64,000 nt of DNA from Chitinophagaceae bacterium (GTDB lineage: Bacteria; Bacteroidota; Bacteroidia; Chitinophagales; Chitinophagaceae). The notes beneath the pieces were generated by a model. The model was not told where the DNA came from. It worked only from the letters and a program-made list of their open reading frames with translations, and searched no databases. Each line of letters opens with the position of its first letter. Position 1 is the first letter of the stretch. Made by a program: the position numbers and the translations under genes. The stretch spans positions 1,488,001 through 1,552,000 of the forward strand of contig JADKAM010000001.1 of assembly GCA_016715365.1 (NCBI GenBank), given 5' to 3'. Shown here piece after piece: positions 1 through 7,906 of the stretch.

Positions 1-60
1 CTACAGGTACAACAGGTGGTTGATCTGATAGCCCGGTATAAGAAACGTCATTCTATTTAA
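1..60 (+). CDS. C-terminal end of an unidentified protein (cut by window start)
   Basis: An open frame enters from the left edge in frame 1 and ends at a TAA at 58-60, giving about 19 residues with a basic end (ARYKKRHSI). The next gene starts 86 bases further on. The piece is too short for a family assignment; it could be the tail of a real gene or chance reading. Confidence 0.35.
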   Translation, partial: LQVQQVVDLIARYKKRHSI

Positions 61-118
61 TGGATTCTCCTTTTCAAAAACCTGATTTAGATTGTATTTT
101 TTATTGAAGTGCATGGGT

Positions 119-126
119 TATCTTTG
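119..126 (+). promoter_or_regulatory. Probable -7 box (TATCTTTG)
   Basis: TATCTTTG fits the Bacteroidota -7 consensus TAnnTTTG and lies 20 bases before the ATG at 147. No TTTG stands at the usual 19-base spacing upstream, so only the -7 half is clear. Confidence 0.45.
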
Positions 127-146
127 CACCTCTTAAATTATACGCA

Positions 147-917
147 ATGAATTTTAATCTTTCTCAAATACCGGAACGTACAAAACAACCCCGTGAACAT
201 GGTATTACTATGGTAATGGATAAAGGCTTAAGTGTAGAAGAAGCCAAAAATTTTATGAGTGCCGCATCACCACACGTAGATGTAGTTAAGCTTGGTTTTG
301 GAACTTCGTTTGTTACGCCTAATTTGAAAGAAAAGCTGGAGGTTTACCGGTCGCATAATATGCCGATCTATTTTGGAGGGACATTATTTGAGGCTTTTTT
401 GATCAGGAATCAATTTGAAGATTATATCAATGTTTGTAAAGAATTTGGTGTCAGTTATATGGAAGTGAGCGATGGATCTATTGAAATTCCCCATGCTGAA
501 AAGTGTGGTTACATTGAAAAACTGGCCCAAATTGGTGTTGTACTAAGCGAAGTGGGAAGTAAAGATGCTGCACATATTATACCGCCTTATAAATGGATTG
601 AGCTGATGAGAGCTGAACTGGAGGCAGGTTCAACTTATGTAATAGCCGAAGCCCGTGAAGCCGGTAATGTAGGTATTTACAGAGGAACCGGTGAAGTAAG
701 GGAAGGTTTGGTACAGGAAATTCTTACACAGATACCCGAAGAAAAAATTATTTGGGAAGCACCGCAAAAAGCCCAGCAGTTATACTTTCTGGAACTGATC
801 GGTTGTAACGTAAACCTGGGAAATATTGCACCCAACGAAGTAATTCCTTTAGAAGCAATGCGTATTGGTTTACGTGGCGATACTTTCCATTTATACCTGA
901 ATAAAGAAACGGTGTGA
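147..917 (+). CDS. Phosphosulfolactate synthase (ComA) family protein
   Basis: A 256-residue TIM-barrel protein of the ComA family. ComA adds sulfite to phosphoenolpyruvate to give phosphosulfolactate, the first step of coenzyme M synthesis in methanogens. Family features seen are the N-terminal GITMVMDKGLS segment, VDVVKLGFGTS (about residues 43-53), YMEVSDGSIEIP (about 104-115) and GNIAPNEVIPLEA near the C-terminus. Length matches the family. Bacteroidota do not make coenzyme M, so the product may feed sulfolactate or sulfonolipid metabolism (inference); no other sulfonate gene is nearby. The stop overlaps the start of aroE (TGATG), so the two are probably cotranscribed and translationally coupled. 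A plant/bacterial relative, Hsa32, belongs to the same family, so the substrate is not proven. Confidence 0.85.
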   Translation: MNFNLSQIPERTKQPREHGITMVMDKGLSVEEAKNFMSAASPHVDVVKLGFGTSFVTPNLKEKLEVYRSHNMPIYFGGTLFEAFLIRNQFEDYINVCKEFGVSYMEVSDGSIEIPHAEKCGYIEKLAQIGVVLSEVGSKDAAHIIPPYKWIELMRAELEAGSTYVIAEAREAGNVGIYRGTGEVREGLVQEILTQIPEEKIIWEAPQKAQQLYFLELIGCNVNLGNIAPNEVIPLEAMRIGLRGDTFHLYLNKETV

Positions 918-1657
918 TGAAAACATACGGCACAATCGGGTTCCCCTTAACCCATTCTTTTTCCAGGCAATACTTTACCGAAAAAATTGAAAGAGAAGGC
1001 ATACCTGATTCTGTATATTATTCTTTCCCATTAACAACTATTGAAGAATTTCCGGCATTTTTAAAAAATACCCCTTCGCTCCAGGGATTGGCTGTAACTA
1101 TTCCTTACAAGGAAAAAGTACTTACATATGTTACTCGTTTATCTGAAGAAGTAAAACAGATAGGTGCAGCAAACTGCATTAAAGTAAGGGGAAATGAACT
1201 GACAGCCTATAACACTGACATCATCGGTTTTGAAAAATCCTTTGTAAAAAATTTAAAACCAGGTAATCAAAAAGCGCTGGTTTTAGGAACCGGTGGTGCA
1301 TCAAAAGCAGTTCAATATGTACTTAAAAAACTGGGGATTGATTTTTTTATTGTTTCCAGAAATGAAAATGAAGGTCAACAGTATATTCAATACAGGCAAA
1401 TTTGCGCTAACATCATCAATGATTGCAAAATTATTATAAATGCAACTCCACTGGGCATGTCGCCTGAGGAAAATACCTGCCCGGATTTACCTTACCATTT
1501 ATTGACACCAGATCATTATTTATTTGACCTGGTATATAAACCTCCTAAAACCTTATTCTTACAAAAAGGAGAACAACAGGGAGCTACCATCAAAAACGGT
1601 TTTGAAATGCTGATTATCCAGGCAGAAGAAAACTGGACACGCTGGAACACTGATTAA
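917..1657 (+). CDS. aroE: Shikimate dehydrogenase
   Basis: NADP-dependent reduction of 3-dehydroshikimate to shikimate in aromatic amino acid synthesis. The 246-residue protein shows the shikimate-binding GFPLTHSFS motif near residue 9, the catalytic lysine in VTIPYKE (about 63), the substrate-binding aspartate in AYNTDIIGF, the nucleotide-binding GTGGASKAV and the later NATPLGMSP motif. The ATG at 917 is chosen because it overlaps the previous stop in TGATG; a GTG at 914 would add one residue. The gene ends four bases before the stop of the converging thioesterase gene, and no terminator hairpin separates them. Confidence 0.95.
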   Translation: MKTYGTIGFPLTHSFSRQYFTEKIEREGIPDSVYYSFPLTTIEEFPAFLKNTPSLQGLAVTIPYKEKVLTYVTRLSEEVKQIGAANCIKVRGNELTAYNTDIIGFEKSFVKNLKPGNQKALVLGTGGASKAVQYVLKKLGIDFFIVSRNENEGQQYIQYRQICANIINDCKIIINATPLGMSPEENTCPDLPYHLLTPDHYLFDLVYKPPKTLFLQKGEQQGATIKNGFEMLIIQAEENWTRWNTD

Positions 1658-1661
1658 TTAA

Positions 1662-2096
1662 TTATTTATCTTCTAAAATTGTTTTTAATTTTTCAGGAAT
1701 AGCTGCAACTTTTTTTGCATCATAATCATAACAAACCATACCTGTTTTTGCATTCGCCAGTAAAATATTTTCATCCTTACGTTTTGCAAAGAGTTGATAA
1801 TACAATTCAAAGCCAACCCTTGATATTTCACCGGCACCCAATCTCACTTCCACCACATCGCCGTAAAAAGATTCGCTTTTAAATTCGATGGCCAAATCAC
1901 TCATGATCAACCCAATACCTTCAATTTTTAACTCGGTATAACCATATTGTTTTAACCATTGCATCCTTGCTTCATGAATGATACTTACAAAGGCATCGTT
2001 GCCTACATGATTGCCATAGTTAATATCGGCAATGCGAACAGGAACCAGGTATGTTGCCATTACTTTTTCCGGAATGTCAATTTTAATTCTTGCCAT
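1662..2096 (-). CDS. Acyl-CoA thioesterase, hot-dog fold (4HBT/YbgC-FadM type)
   Basis: A 144-residue single hot-dog domain. The segment from DINYGNHVGNDAF to HEARMQWL (about residues 24-50) matches the helix and active-site region of the 4-hydroxybenzoyl-CoA thioesterase family, with the tyrosine-asparagine-histidine pattern in place of the more common DxxGHV. It probably hydrolyses acyl-CoA or acyl-ACP thioesters in the cytoplasm; the substrate cannot be read from sequence. It is the last gene of a leftward run with rdgB (one base apart) and the psi-like gene, so the three are likely cotranscribed. Confidence 0.8.
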   Translation of the reverse strand: MARIKIDIPEKVMATYLVPVRIADINYGNHVGNDAFVSIIHEARMQWLKQYGYTELKIEGIGLIMSDLAIEFKSESFYGDVVEVRLGAGEISRVGFELYYQLFAKRKDENILLANAKTGMVCYDYDAKKVAAIPEKLKTILEDK

Positions 2097-2097
2097 A

Positions 2098-2673
2098 TTA
2101 ATTATTCAAAAAGTTTATCAGTTTTTCCATGGCTTTTTTCCGGTGGCTGAATTTATTTTTCCCGGCCATATCCATTTCGGCAAAGGTTTTATCACTGCCA
2201 TCCGGTACAAAAACCGGGTCGTAGCCAAAGCCGTTATTCCCTTTTCTTTCAGCGATGATGGTGCCCGTACAAATTCCCTCAAAAAGATATTCTTTACCAT
2301 CCAGTATCAACGATATCACCGTTCTGAAACGGGCTGCTTTGTTGTCTGAAGCTGAAAGCTTCGTAAGCAGCTTTTCAATATTGTCATCAAAGCTTCTGCT
2401 TTCACCGGCATAGCGGGCACTTTTTACTCCGGGTTTTCCGTTCAATGCAACTACTTCCAGGCCTGTATCTTCACTAAAACAATTTTGATTTGTAATTTCA
2501 AAAATGGTTTTTGATTTTTCCGAAGCATTGGCCTCCAGCGTATCATGCGGCTCCGGAATATCAATATCAATACCAGCTTCTTTTAAAGTAATTATATGAA
2601 AACGGCTGCCCAATACAGCACGTACTTCTTCAACTTTGTTTTGATTATTGGTGGCGAATATGATACTTGTCAT
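2098..2673 (-). CDS. rdgB: Non-canonical purine NTP pyrophosphatase (RdgB/HAM1)
   Basis: A house-cleaning enzyme that hydrolyses dITP, ITP and XTP to monophosphates so that deaminated purines stay out of DNA and RNA. The N-terminal IIFATNNQNKVEEV, the central SEDTGLEVVALNGKPG, the AGESRSFDDN segment, GNNGFGYDPVF and the final KNKFSHRKKA are the hallmark blocks of the Ham1 family in the correct order. The start at 2673 gives 191 residues beginning MTSIIFATNN, the usual length; reading from 2718 would add 15 non-homologous residues that overlap the upstream gene. It lies between a thioesterase gene and a psi-like gene on the same strand. Confidence 0.95.
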   Translation of the reverse strand: MTSIIFATNNQNKVEEVRAVLGSRFHIITLKEAGIDIDIPEPHDTLEANASEKSKTIFEITNQNCFSEDTGLEVVALNGKPGVKSARYAGESRSFDDNIEKLLTKLSASDNKAARFRTVISLILDGKEYLFEGICTGTIIAERKGNNGFGYDPVFVPDGSDKTFAEMDMAGKNKFSHRKKAMEKLINFLNN

Positions 2674-2681
2674 TTTTTTAA

Positions 2682-3191
2682 TTATCCTAGTGAAAAGATT
2701 TTTTTCAGGCAGTTCCAAAGTTTCATTTTTTCTTCTTTATTGGCCTGCAATTCATGTAACGAAGCTGATGAAAGATACACCTGGTTATTAAACTGCTGCA
2801 CCTGGTAATGCGGAAACTGCAGTGGTAATGCCAGTGCAGTTGTATCTAAACCAAATAAAAATACTTTTTCGGCTTTCAATTGTTCGGTAACAGTTGTATA
2901 AGCCAGCCCCGGATTTTTAGCAAGATTAATTAATGCAATATCTGCCATACTTAATTTGCAGGCGGTTAAAATGCCCAGCAAAAAATTAAGTTCTTCATCG
3001 GGTAAATAAATGGCAACAGTGGAGTTAACCAATACTGCTATCTTTTTTTGATTATTACCCAGGCTGGCAATACTGCCCGTTGGTATATCATCTGAAACTG
3101 ATTTGTCCGTTTCTAAGTCGTACAAGGATTTACTGTACAAACCCTGTAATATCATTGCAGGAAGCTGAATATTATCTAAACTCATAATCAT
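2682..3191 (-). CDS. Uncharacterised protein resembling DNA polymerase III psi subunit (HolD)
   Basis: A 169-residue soluble protein with no signal peptide. I do not recognise it as a named Bacteroidota family. Its second half resembles enterobacterial HolD as I remember it: a strand (KKIAVLVN), a helix with LPDEELNFLLGILTACKLS, an alternating beta/alpha part, and a C-terminal block with the pattern SxAxLxxLxANxxxxxxLWxxI (here from LSSASLHELQAN to LWNCLKKI, about residues 142-167). In HolD this block lies in the UDG-like fold of psi, which links the clamp loader to chi and SSB. The match is by eye and remote. Starts at 3191 and 3185 (second ATG) are equally possible. It sits 8 bases upstream of rdgB on the same strand, a DNA-quality context that fits but does not prove the idea. 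Confidence 0.6.
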   Translation of the reverse strand: MIMSLDNIQLPAMILQGLYSKSLYDLETDKSVSDDIPTGSIASLGNNQKKIAVLVNSTVAIYLPDEELNFLLGILTACKLSMADIALINLAKNPGLAYTTVTEQLKAEKVFLFGLDTTALALPLQFPHYQVQQFNNQVYLSSASLHELQANKEEKMKLWNCLKKIFSLG

Positions 3192-3241
3192 GTAATTTAA
3201 ACTCTTGCTTTTTTCGTTTCTTTGCAGTAAAATTAACGAAT

Positions 3242-4306
3242 ATGATTGCAGCTGAAAATATAAATATCATAAAAGCAGAACGGAGTAAACTTACCGATAT
3301 TAATCTTGAGAATATACCTTTTGGAAAATACTTTACCGACCATATGCTGGAAGTAGATTATGAAGATGGTGAATGGAAAAATGCAGAGATAAAACCTTAT
3401 CAACCTTTATTGTTGGACCCTTCATTGGCTGCTTTGCATTATGGCCAGGCAATTTTTGAAGGCATAAAAGCTTACAAAAATGAATCAGGCGAAGTTTCTG
3501 TCTTCCGCCCAATAGATAATTTTAAACGTTTTAATATTTCTGCCGAAAGAATGCAGATGCCCCAGGTGCCCGAAGATATTTTTATGGAAGGCATGCGTTT
3601 GCTGCTAGAACTGGATAAGAACTGGGTACCACAGCAGGAAGACCACTCCTTATACATCCGCCCTTTTATGTTCAGCAGCGATCATATGATTGGCGTAAGG
3701 CCCAGTGAAAAATATAAGTTCATGATCATACTAAGCCCGACAGGCCCATATTACAATGCTCCCATGCGTATTTATGTGGAAGAGAAATATGTACGTGCAG
3801 TACCGGGCGGAGTTGGATATGCAAAAGCTGCCGGCAATTATGGTGGTGCCATGTATGCAACTGCACAGGCAAAGCTTAAAGGGTACGACCAGGTTTTATG
3901 GACTGATGCTTTTGAACATAAATATGTGCAGGAATGCGGAACCATGAATGTATTTTTTATCATCGGTAATACTGCCATTACCCCCGACCTGAAAGAAGGA
4001 ACTATTTTAGCCGGCGTTACCAGGGATAGCACTATGGCCGTGTTAAGGGAGATGGGTTTTACTGTGGAAGAAAAGCATTTAAGCATTGATGACGTTATCG
4101 AAGCATATAAAGCCGGCATTTTATACGAGGTTTTTGGTACTGGCACAGCGGCTACCATATCTATGATAAAAGAACTGAGGTACAAGGATTTTGTAATGGA
4201 ATTTGATGTGGATAGCTGGAAGACAGCTCCCGAAGTAAAAAGCCGGTTAAATGCTATTCGTTATGGTCAGGCACCTGATAATCATGGCTGGATGGTTAAG
4301 ATTTAA
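3242..4306 (+). CDS. ilvE: Branched-chain amino acid aminotransferase
   Basis: A PLP enzyme of fold type IV that interconverts leucine, isoleucine or valine with their 2-oxo acids using glutamate/2-oxoglutarate. At 354 residues it is the longer eukaryote-like bacterial BCAT form. Seen are HYGQAIFEGIKAYK (about 66-79), the PLP lysine in GYAKAAGNYGG (K195), the ECGTMNVFF block (about 231-239) and FGTGTAATIS near residue 298, which binds the cofactor phosphate. It is divergent from the psi-like gene with about 50 bases between and is closed by a strong terminator, so it is probably a single-gene transcript. Confidence 0.95.
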   Translation: MIAAENINIIKAERSKLTDINLENIPFGKYFTDHMLEVDYEDGEWKNAEIKPYQPLLLDPSLAALHYGQAIFEGIKAYKNESGEVSVFRPIDNFKRFNISAERMQMPQVPEDIFMEGMRLLLELDKNWVPQQEDHSLYIRPFMFSSDHMIGVRPSEKYKFMIILSPTGPYYNAPMRIYVEEKYVRAVPGGVGYAKAAGNYGGAMYATAQAKLKGYDQVLWTDAFEHKYVQECGTMNVFFIIGNTAITPDLKEGTILAGVTRDSTMAVLREMGFTVEEKHLSIDDVIEAYKAGILYEVFGTGTAATISMIKELRYKDFVMEFDVDSWKTAPEVKSRLNAIRYGQAPDNHGWMVKI

Positions 4307-4332
4307 CTATTCCGGGTCAGAATAATATACCT

Positions 4333-4358
4333 AAACCGCCCTTTAAAGGCGGTTTTTT
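4333..4358 (+). terminator. Rho-independent terminator after ilvE
   Basis: The arms AAACCGCC and GGCGGTTT pair around a 7-base loop and are followed by a run of T. It separates ilvE from the str operon. Confidence 0.85.
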
Positions 4359-4422
4359 GTGGAAATGTTAATAAAATTTGATTTTTTTTACTTTTAAGTT
4401 TCCAAAATCAAATCATAAATCC

Positions 4423-4430
4423 TACCTTTG
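4423..4430 (+). promoter_or_regulatory. Probable -7 box of the rpsL promoter (TACCTTTG)
   Basis: TACCTTTG matches TAnnTTTG and ends 24 bases before the rpsL ATG. The -33 position carries only a weak TTTC at the expected spacing. The same TACCTTTG or TACCTTCG octamer precedes fusA, rpsA, guaA and rpsJ in this window. Confidence 0.5.
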
Positions 4431-4454
4431 CCGTCCGAAAATTAAAAGCACAAA

Positions 4455-4830
4455 ATGCCTACAATACAACAGTTAGTAAGAAAAGGAAGAGAAGTAATTA
4501 AAGCTAAAAGCAAATCAAGGGCTTTGGATAGTTGTCCGCAGCGCCGTGGTGTATGTACCAGGGTGTACACAACCACGCCTAAAAAAGCCAAACTCTGCTT
4601 TGCGTAAAGTTGCTAAAGTTCGTTTAACCAATAAAATTGAGGTTATTGCCTATATTCCGGGTGAAGGACACAATTTACAGGAGCATAGTATTGTATTGAT
4701 ACGTGGCGGAAGGGTAAAAGATTTACCAGGTGTACGTTATCATATTGTACGTGGTAGTTTGGATACTGCCGGTGTTAAAGACCGTAAACAAAGCCGTAGT
4801 AAATACGGAACTAAAAGAGCAAAAAAATAA
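4455..4830 (+). CDS. rpsL: 30S ribosomal protein S12, interrupted by a one-base insertion
   Basis: S12 belongs to the decoding centre of the small subunit. Reading from the ATG at 4455 gives the standard N-terminus (MPTIQQLVRKGRE, then CPQRRGVCTRVYTTTPKK) but the frame ends at a TAA at 4605 after 50 residues. The remainder (PNSALRKVAKVRL through KYGTKRAKK) continues in the next frame to 4830. Six A at 4581-4586 stand where five would keep the frame; removing one gives a 124-residue S12 of normal length. The break falls at the KKPNSAL loop, where streptomycin resistance changes are known. A sequencing or assembly indel is most likely, since the protein is essential; genuine frameshifting is the less likely alternative. 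First gene of the str operon, 46 bases before rpsG. Confidence 0.9.
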
Positions 4831-4876
4831 TTTCAATAAAGGCCGGACGGGTGACGCCTGGCCAAAATAATCAACA

Positions 4877-5344
4877 ATGAGGAAGACACAACCGAAAAAA
4901 ATACCATTAGCACCAGATCCTAAATTTAACGACAAACTGGTTACCCGTTTTGTAAATAACCTGATGTGGGCCGGTAAAAAAAGTGGTGCATACATTATAT
5001 TTTACAATGCTTTGGATAAAGTAGCCAAGCAAACCGGTGAAGATGGGTACGAGGTTTGGAAAAAAGCTTTGACTAACATCACTCCAGGTGTTGAAGTTCG
5101 CAGCCGCCGTATTGGTGGTGCTACTTTCCAGATTCCTGCAGAGGTACGTGCCGACAGAAAGGTTTCTTTAAGCATTAAATGGATGATCAAATACAGCCGT
5201 GACCGAAACGGCCGCAGCATGGCTGATAAATTAGCCAACGAAATCGTTGCTGCAAGCAAAGGTGAAGGCGCTTCGTTCAAAAAGAAAGAAGATACACATC
5301 GTATGGCAGAAGCTAACAAAGCTTTCGCTCACTTCAGAATCTAA
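4877..5344 (+). CDS. rpsG: 30S ribosomal protein S7
   Basis: The primary assembly protein for the 3' domain of 16S rRNA. The 155-residue product shows MRKTQPKKIPLAPDP at the N-terminus, the family core KFNDKLVTRFVNNLMWAGKK, the PGVEVRSRRIGGATFQIP segment and the C-terminal EDTHRMAEANKAFAHFRI, all standard for bacterial S7. It follows rpsL on the same strand. A terminator stands directly after it, so in this genome fusA is driven at least partly by its own promoter rather than only by readthrough from rpsL-rpsG. Confidence 0.97.
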   Translation: MRKTQPKKIPLAPDPKFNDKLVTRFVNNLMWAGKKSGAYIIFYNALDKVAKQTGEDGYEVWKKALTNITPGVEVRSRRIGGATFQIPAEVRADRKVSLSIKWMIKYSRDRNGRSMADKLANEIVAASKGEGASFKKKEDTHRMAEANKAFAHFRI

Positions 5345-5366
5345 TTATTATACCAGCATTATATCA

Positions 5367-5391
5367 AGCCATCCAACCGGGTGGCTTTTTT
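5367..5391 (+). terminator. Rho-independent terminator after rpsG
   Basis: AGCCATCC pairs with GGGTGGCT (one G-U pair) around a 4-base loop and runs into TTTTTT. It splits the classical rpsL-rpsG-fusA transcript. Confidence 0.8.
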
Positions 5392-5404
5392 GTTGTTTAA
5401 TAGC

Positions 5405-5435
5405 TTTGTTATATAAAAAAATGCACGTACCTTCG
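5405..5435 (+). promoter_or_regulatory. fusA promoter, TTTG-N19-TACCTTCG
   Basis: TTTG at 5405-5408, a 19-base spacer and TACCTTCG at 5428-5435 match the Bacteroidota -33/-7 pattern with one mismatch in the -7 box. Transcription would start near 5442, leaving a leader of about 255 bases before fusA. Confidence 0.65.
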
Positions 5436-5698
5436 CGGCGCTAAAAGGTAGGCAGCGTTTGGATGGAGCCGCACTTATTTAGCATACTATGAGAGTTTAA
5501 TAAATCATATTAACCCCGGTTCGCTGGCAGCGTTCTAAATTACAGGGGTATGCTTTTAACTAAGGCAAAGATCAGCAAAGAACATTAATACAAGAGTGCG
5601 ATGCCAATGAAGCTTAATCCTTCGACACAGCTCAGGACAATTCAAAGGCAAGGCCCATAAAAATAAAATTCAAAATTAAAAATTCAAAATAAAACAAA
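5436..5698 (+). promoter_or_regulatory. Long untranslated leader of fusA
   Basis: About 260 bases without a supported gene. It contains two copies of GGCAGCGTT (5451 and 5526), a hairpin in which CCCC at about 5513 can pair with GGGG at about 5546 around an inner CGCTGGCAGCG stem, a copy of the CTTCGAC...GCTCAGG element, and an A-rich stretch just before the ATG. I do not recognise a known riboswitch or ribosomal-protein leader. A regulatory role is inference. Confidence 0.4.
5619..5636 (+). repeat. Dispersed CTTCGAC-nn-GCTCAGG element, copy 1
   Basis: CCTTCGACACAGCTCAGG lies inside the fusA leader. Related copies are at 9593, 43226, 63414 and, inverted, 63486. All are intergenic. Confidence 0.6.
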
Positions 5699-7861
5699 AT
5701 GGCAGATTTACGTTATCAACGAAACTTTGGAATTGCCGCTCACATTGATGCCGGTAAAACCACTACCACCGAACGTATATTGTATTATACCGGTGTTAAC
5801 CATAAAATTGGTGAGGTGCATGATGGCGCCGCAACCATGGACTGGATGGCCCAGGAACAGGAAAGAGGTATCACTATTACCAGTGCTGCAACCACCTGCT
5901 TTTGGAATTTCCCAATGGCGAATGGTAAAAAATTGCCAGACACACATCAATACAAATTCAACATTATTGATACGCCGGGTCACGTGGATTTTACCGTAGA
6001 GGTAGAACGTTCTTTACGTGTACTGGATGGTTTACTGGCTTTGTTTTGCGCTGTATCTGGTGTAGAACCACAGAGTGAAACTGTTTGGCGCCAGGCCAAC
6101 CGTTACAAAGTACCACGTATTGGTTTTGTAAACAAAATGGACCGCAGTGGTGCCGATTTCTTAAATGTGGTAAAACAAATTAAAGAAATGCTGGGTGCTA
6201 AAGCGGTGCCCTTGCAATTACCCATTGGTGCCGAAGATAATTTTAAAGGAGTGGTTGATCTGATCACCATGAAGGGAATGGTTTGGGATGAAGCCGGCCA
6301 GGGTATGACTTTTAACGAAGTGCCCATTCCGGAAGATATGATTGAAGAAGTGAACGAGTGGAGGCAACATTTAATTGAAGCAGTTGCCGATTACGATGAT
6401 AAATTACTGGAGAAATTCTTTGAAGATCCTAACACGATCACCGAAGCTGAAATTCATGAAGCTATCCGTAAAGCAACCATCGATATCTCTATCATCCCGA
6501 TGATGTGTGGTTCATCTTTCAAAAACAAAGGTGTACAAACTGCATTGGATGCTATCGTACGTTATTTACCTGGTCCATTGGATATTGAAGCGGTTAAAGG
6601 AACCAATCCTGATACCGGTGAAGAATTACTGCGTCATGCAGATCCAAAAGAACCATTCAGTGCTTTGGCATTTAAGATCATGACCGATCCTTTTGTGGGT
6701 CGTTTAGCGTTCTTCCGGGCATATTCTGGTCGTCTGGATTCTGGTTCTTATGTTCTGAACACCCGTACAGGTAAGAAAGAGCGTATCAGCCGTATCATGC
6801 AGATGCATGCCAACAAACAAAACCCGGTTGATTTTATTGAAGCTGGTGATATTGGTGCTGCGGTAGGTTTTAAGGATATTAAAACCGGTGATACACTTTG
6901 TAACGAAGACAACCCGATCGTACTGGAAGCGATGACCTTCCCTGAACCGGTTATCTCTGTTGCGGTTGAACCAAAAACACAGGCCGACGTTGATAAGATG
7001 GGTATGGCGATTGCCAAACTGGTAGAGGAAGATCCTACATTACGTGTTAAGACTGACGAAGAGACCGGCCAGACCATTTTAAGTGGTATGGGTGAGTTAC
7101 ACCTGGAGATCATTGTTGACCGTATGCGTCGTGAGTTTAAAGTTGAAATTAACCAGGGTGCTCCGCAGGTTGCTTATAAAGAAGCATTCCATAATTCAGT
7201 TGAGCACAGGGAAACGTTGAAGAAACAAACCGGTGGTCGTGGTAAATTTGCCGATATCATTTTTGAGATCGGACCCGCTGACCCTGAATTTTTGAACGAT
7301 AAAGAAGTGAACAAAGGAAGTAATTTCCAGTTTGTGAACGGTTTGTTTGGTGGTAGTATTCCAAAAGAATTTGTACCGGCCATTCAAAAAGGTTTTGAAA
7401 CTGCCATGACTACCGGTGTATTGGCCGGTTACCCAATGGAGAGCATGAAAGTACGTGTGTTTGATGGTAGCTTCCACCAGGTGGATAGTGATGCGATGAG
7501 TTTTGAACTTTGTGCTAAACAGGGATACCGTGAAGCCGGCCGTAAAGCAAAACCTGTTTTACTGGAACCGATCATGAAAGTGGAAGTGTTAACACCAGAC
7601 CAGTACATGGGTGATGTTACAGGTGATTTGAACCGTCGTCGTGGTATGCTGGAAGGTATGGATAGCAAACATGGTGTACAGGTTATTAAAGCCAAAGTGC
7701 CATTGAGCGAAATGTTTGGTTATGTAACGCAGCTGCGTTCATTATCGAGCGGCCGTGCTACTTCTACCATGGAGTTCAGCCATTATTCTCCCGCACCAAA
7801 TAACATTGCAGAAGAAGTGATAGCTAAACAAAAAGGAAAGATGAAAGCAATTGAAGATTAA
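5699..7861 (+). CDS. fusA: Translation elongation factor G
   Basis: A GTPase that moves tRNA and mRNA through the ribosome and helps recycle it. The 720-residue protein carries G1 AHIDAGKTT (about 15-23), the switch I region ending RGITITSAAT, G3 DTPGHVDF (about 95), G4 NKMDR (about 149), and domains II-V with the GMGELHLEI block of domain III and the GGSIPKEFVPA region of domain IV. Switch I and the P-loop are intact. It has its own promoter and long leader after the rpsG terminator. In many Bacteroidota rpsJ follows directly; here a terminator ends the transcript and rpsJ lies about 55 kb away. Confidence 0.98.
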   Translation: MADLRYQRNFGIAAHIDAGKTTTTERILYYTGVNHKIGEVHDGAATMDWMAQEQERGITITSAATTCFWNFPMANGKKLPDTHQYKFNIIDTPGHVDFTVEVERSLRVLDGLLALFCAVSGVEPQSETVWRQANRYKVPRIGFVNKMDRSGADFLNVVKQIKEMLGAKAVPLQLPIGAEDNFKGVVDLITMKGMVWDEAGQGMTFNEVPIPEDMIEEVNEWRQHLIEAVADYDDKLLEKFFEDPNTITEAEIHEAIRKATIDISIIPMMCGSSFKNKGVQTALDAIVRYLPGPLDIEAVKGTNPDTGEELLRHADPKEPFSALAFKIMTDPFVGRLAFFRAYSGRLDSGSYVLNTRTGKKERISRIMQMHANKQNPVDFIEAGDIGAAVGFKDIKTGDTLCNEDNPIVLEAMTFPEPVISVAVEPKTQADVDKMGMAIAKLVEEDPTLRVKTDEETGQTILSGMGELHLEIIVDRMRREFKVEINQGAPQVAYKEAFHNSVEHRETLKKQTGGRGKFADIIFEIGPADPEFLNDKEVNKGSNFQFVNGLFGGSIPKEFVPAIQKGFETAMTTGVLAGYPMESMKVRVFDGSFHQVDSDAMSFELCAKQGYREAGRKAKPVLLEPIMKVEVLTPDQYMGDVTGDLNRRRGMLEGMDSKHGVQVIKAKVPLSEMFGYVTQLRSLSSGRATSTMEFSHYSPAPNNIAEEVIAKQKGKMKAIED

Positions 7862-7906
7862 TAACGCTGGCTGTCAGCCACAGGCTTTTGGCAGTGAGCA
7901 TAAAAG

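Noticed and set aside
4575..4590. Programmed -1 frameshift as in dnaX in rpsL
   Set aside because: The AAAAAAG string is out of phase for tandem -1 slippage, no stimulatory hairpin is seen, and the required shift is +1; kept only as a remote option in the rpsL finding.
5436..5698. tRNA or rRNA fragment in the fusA leader (GGTTCGC present)
   Set aside because: No cloverleaf arms or acceptor ends can be paired around it.
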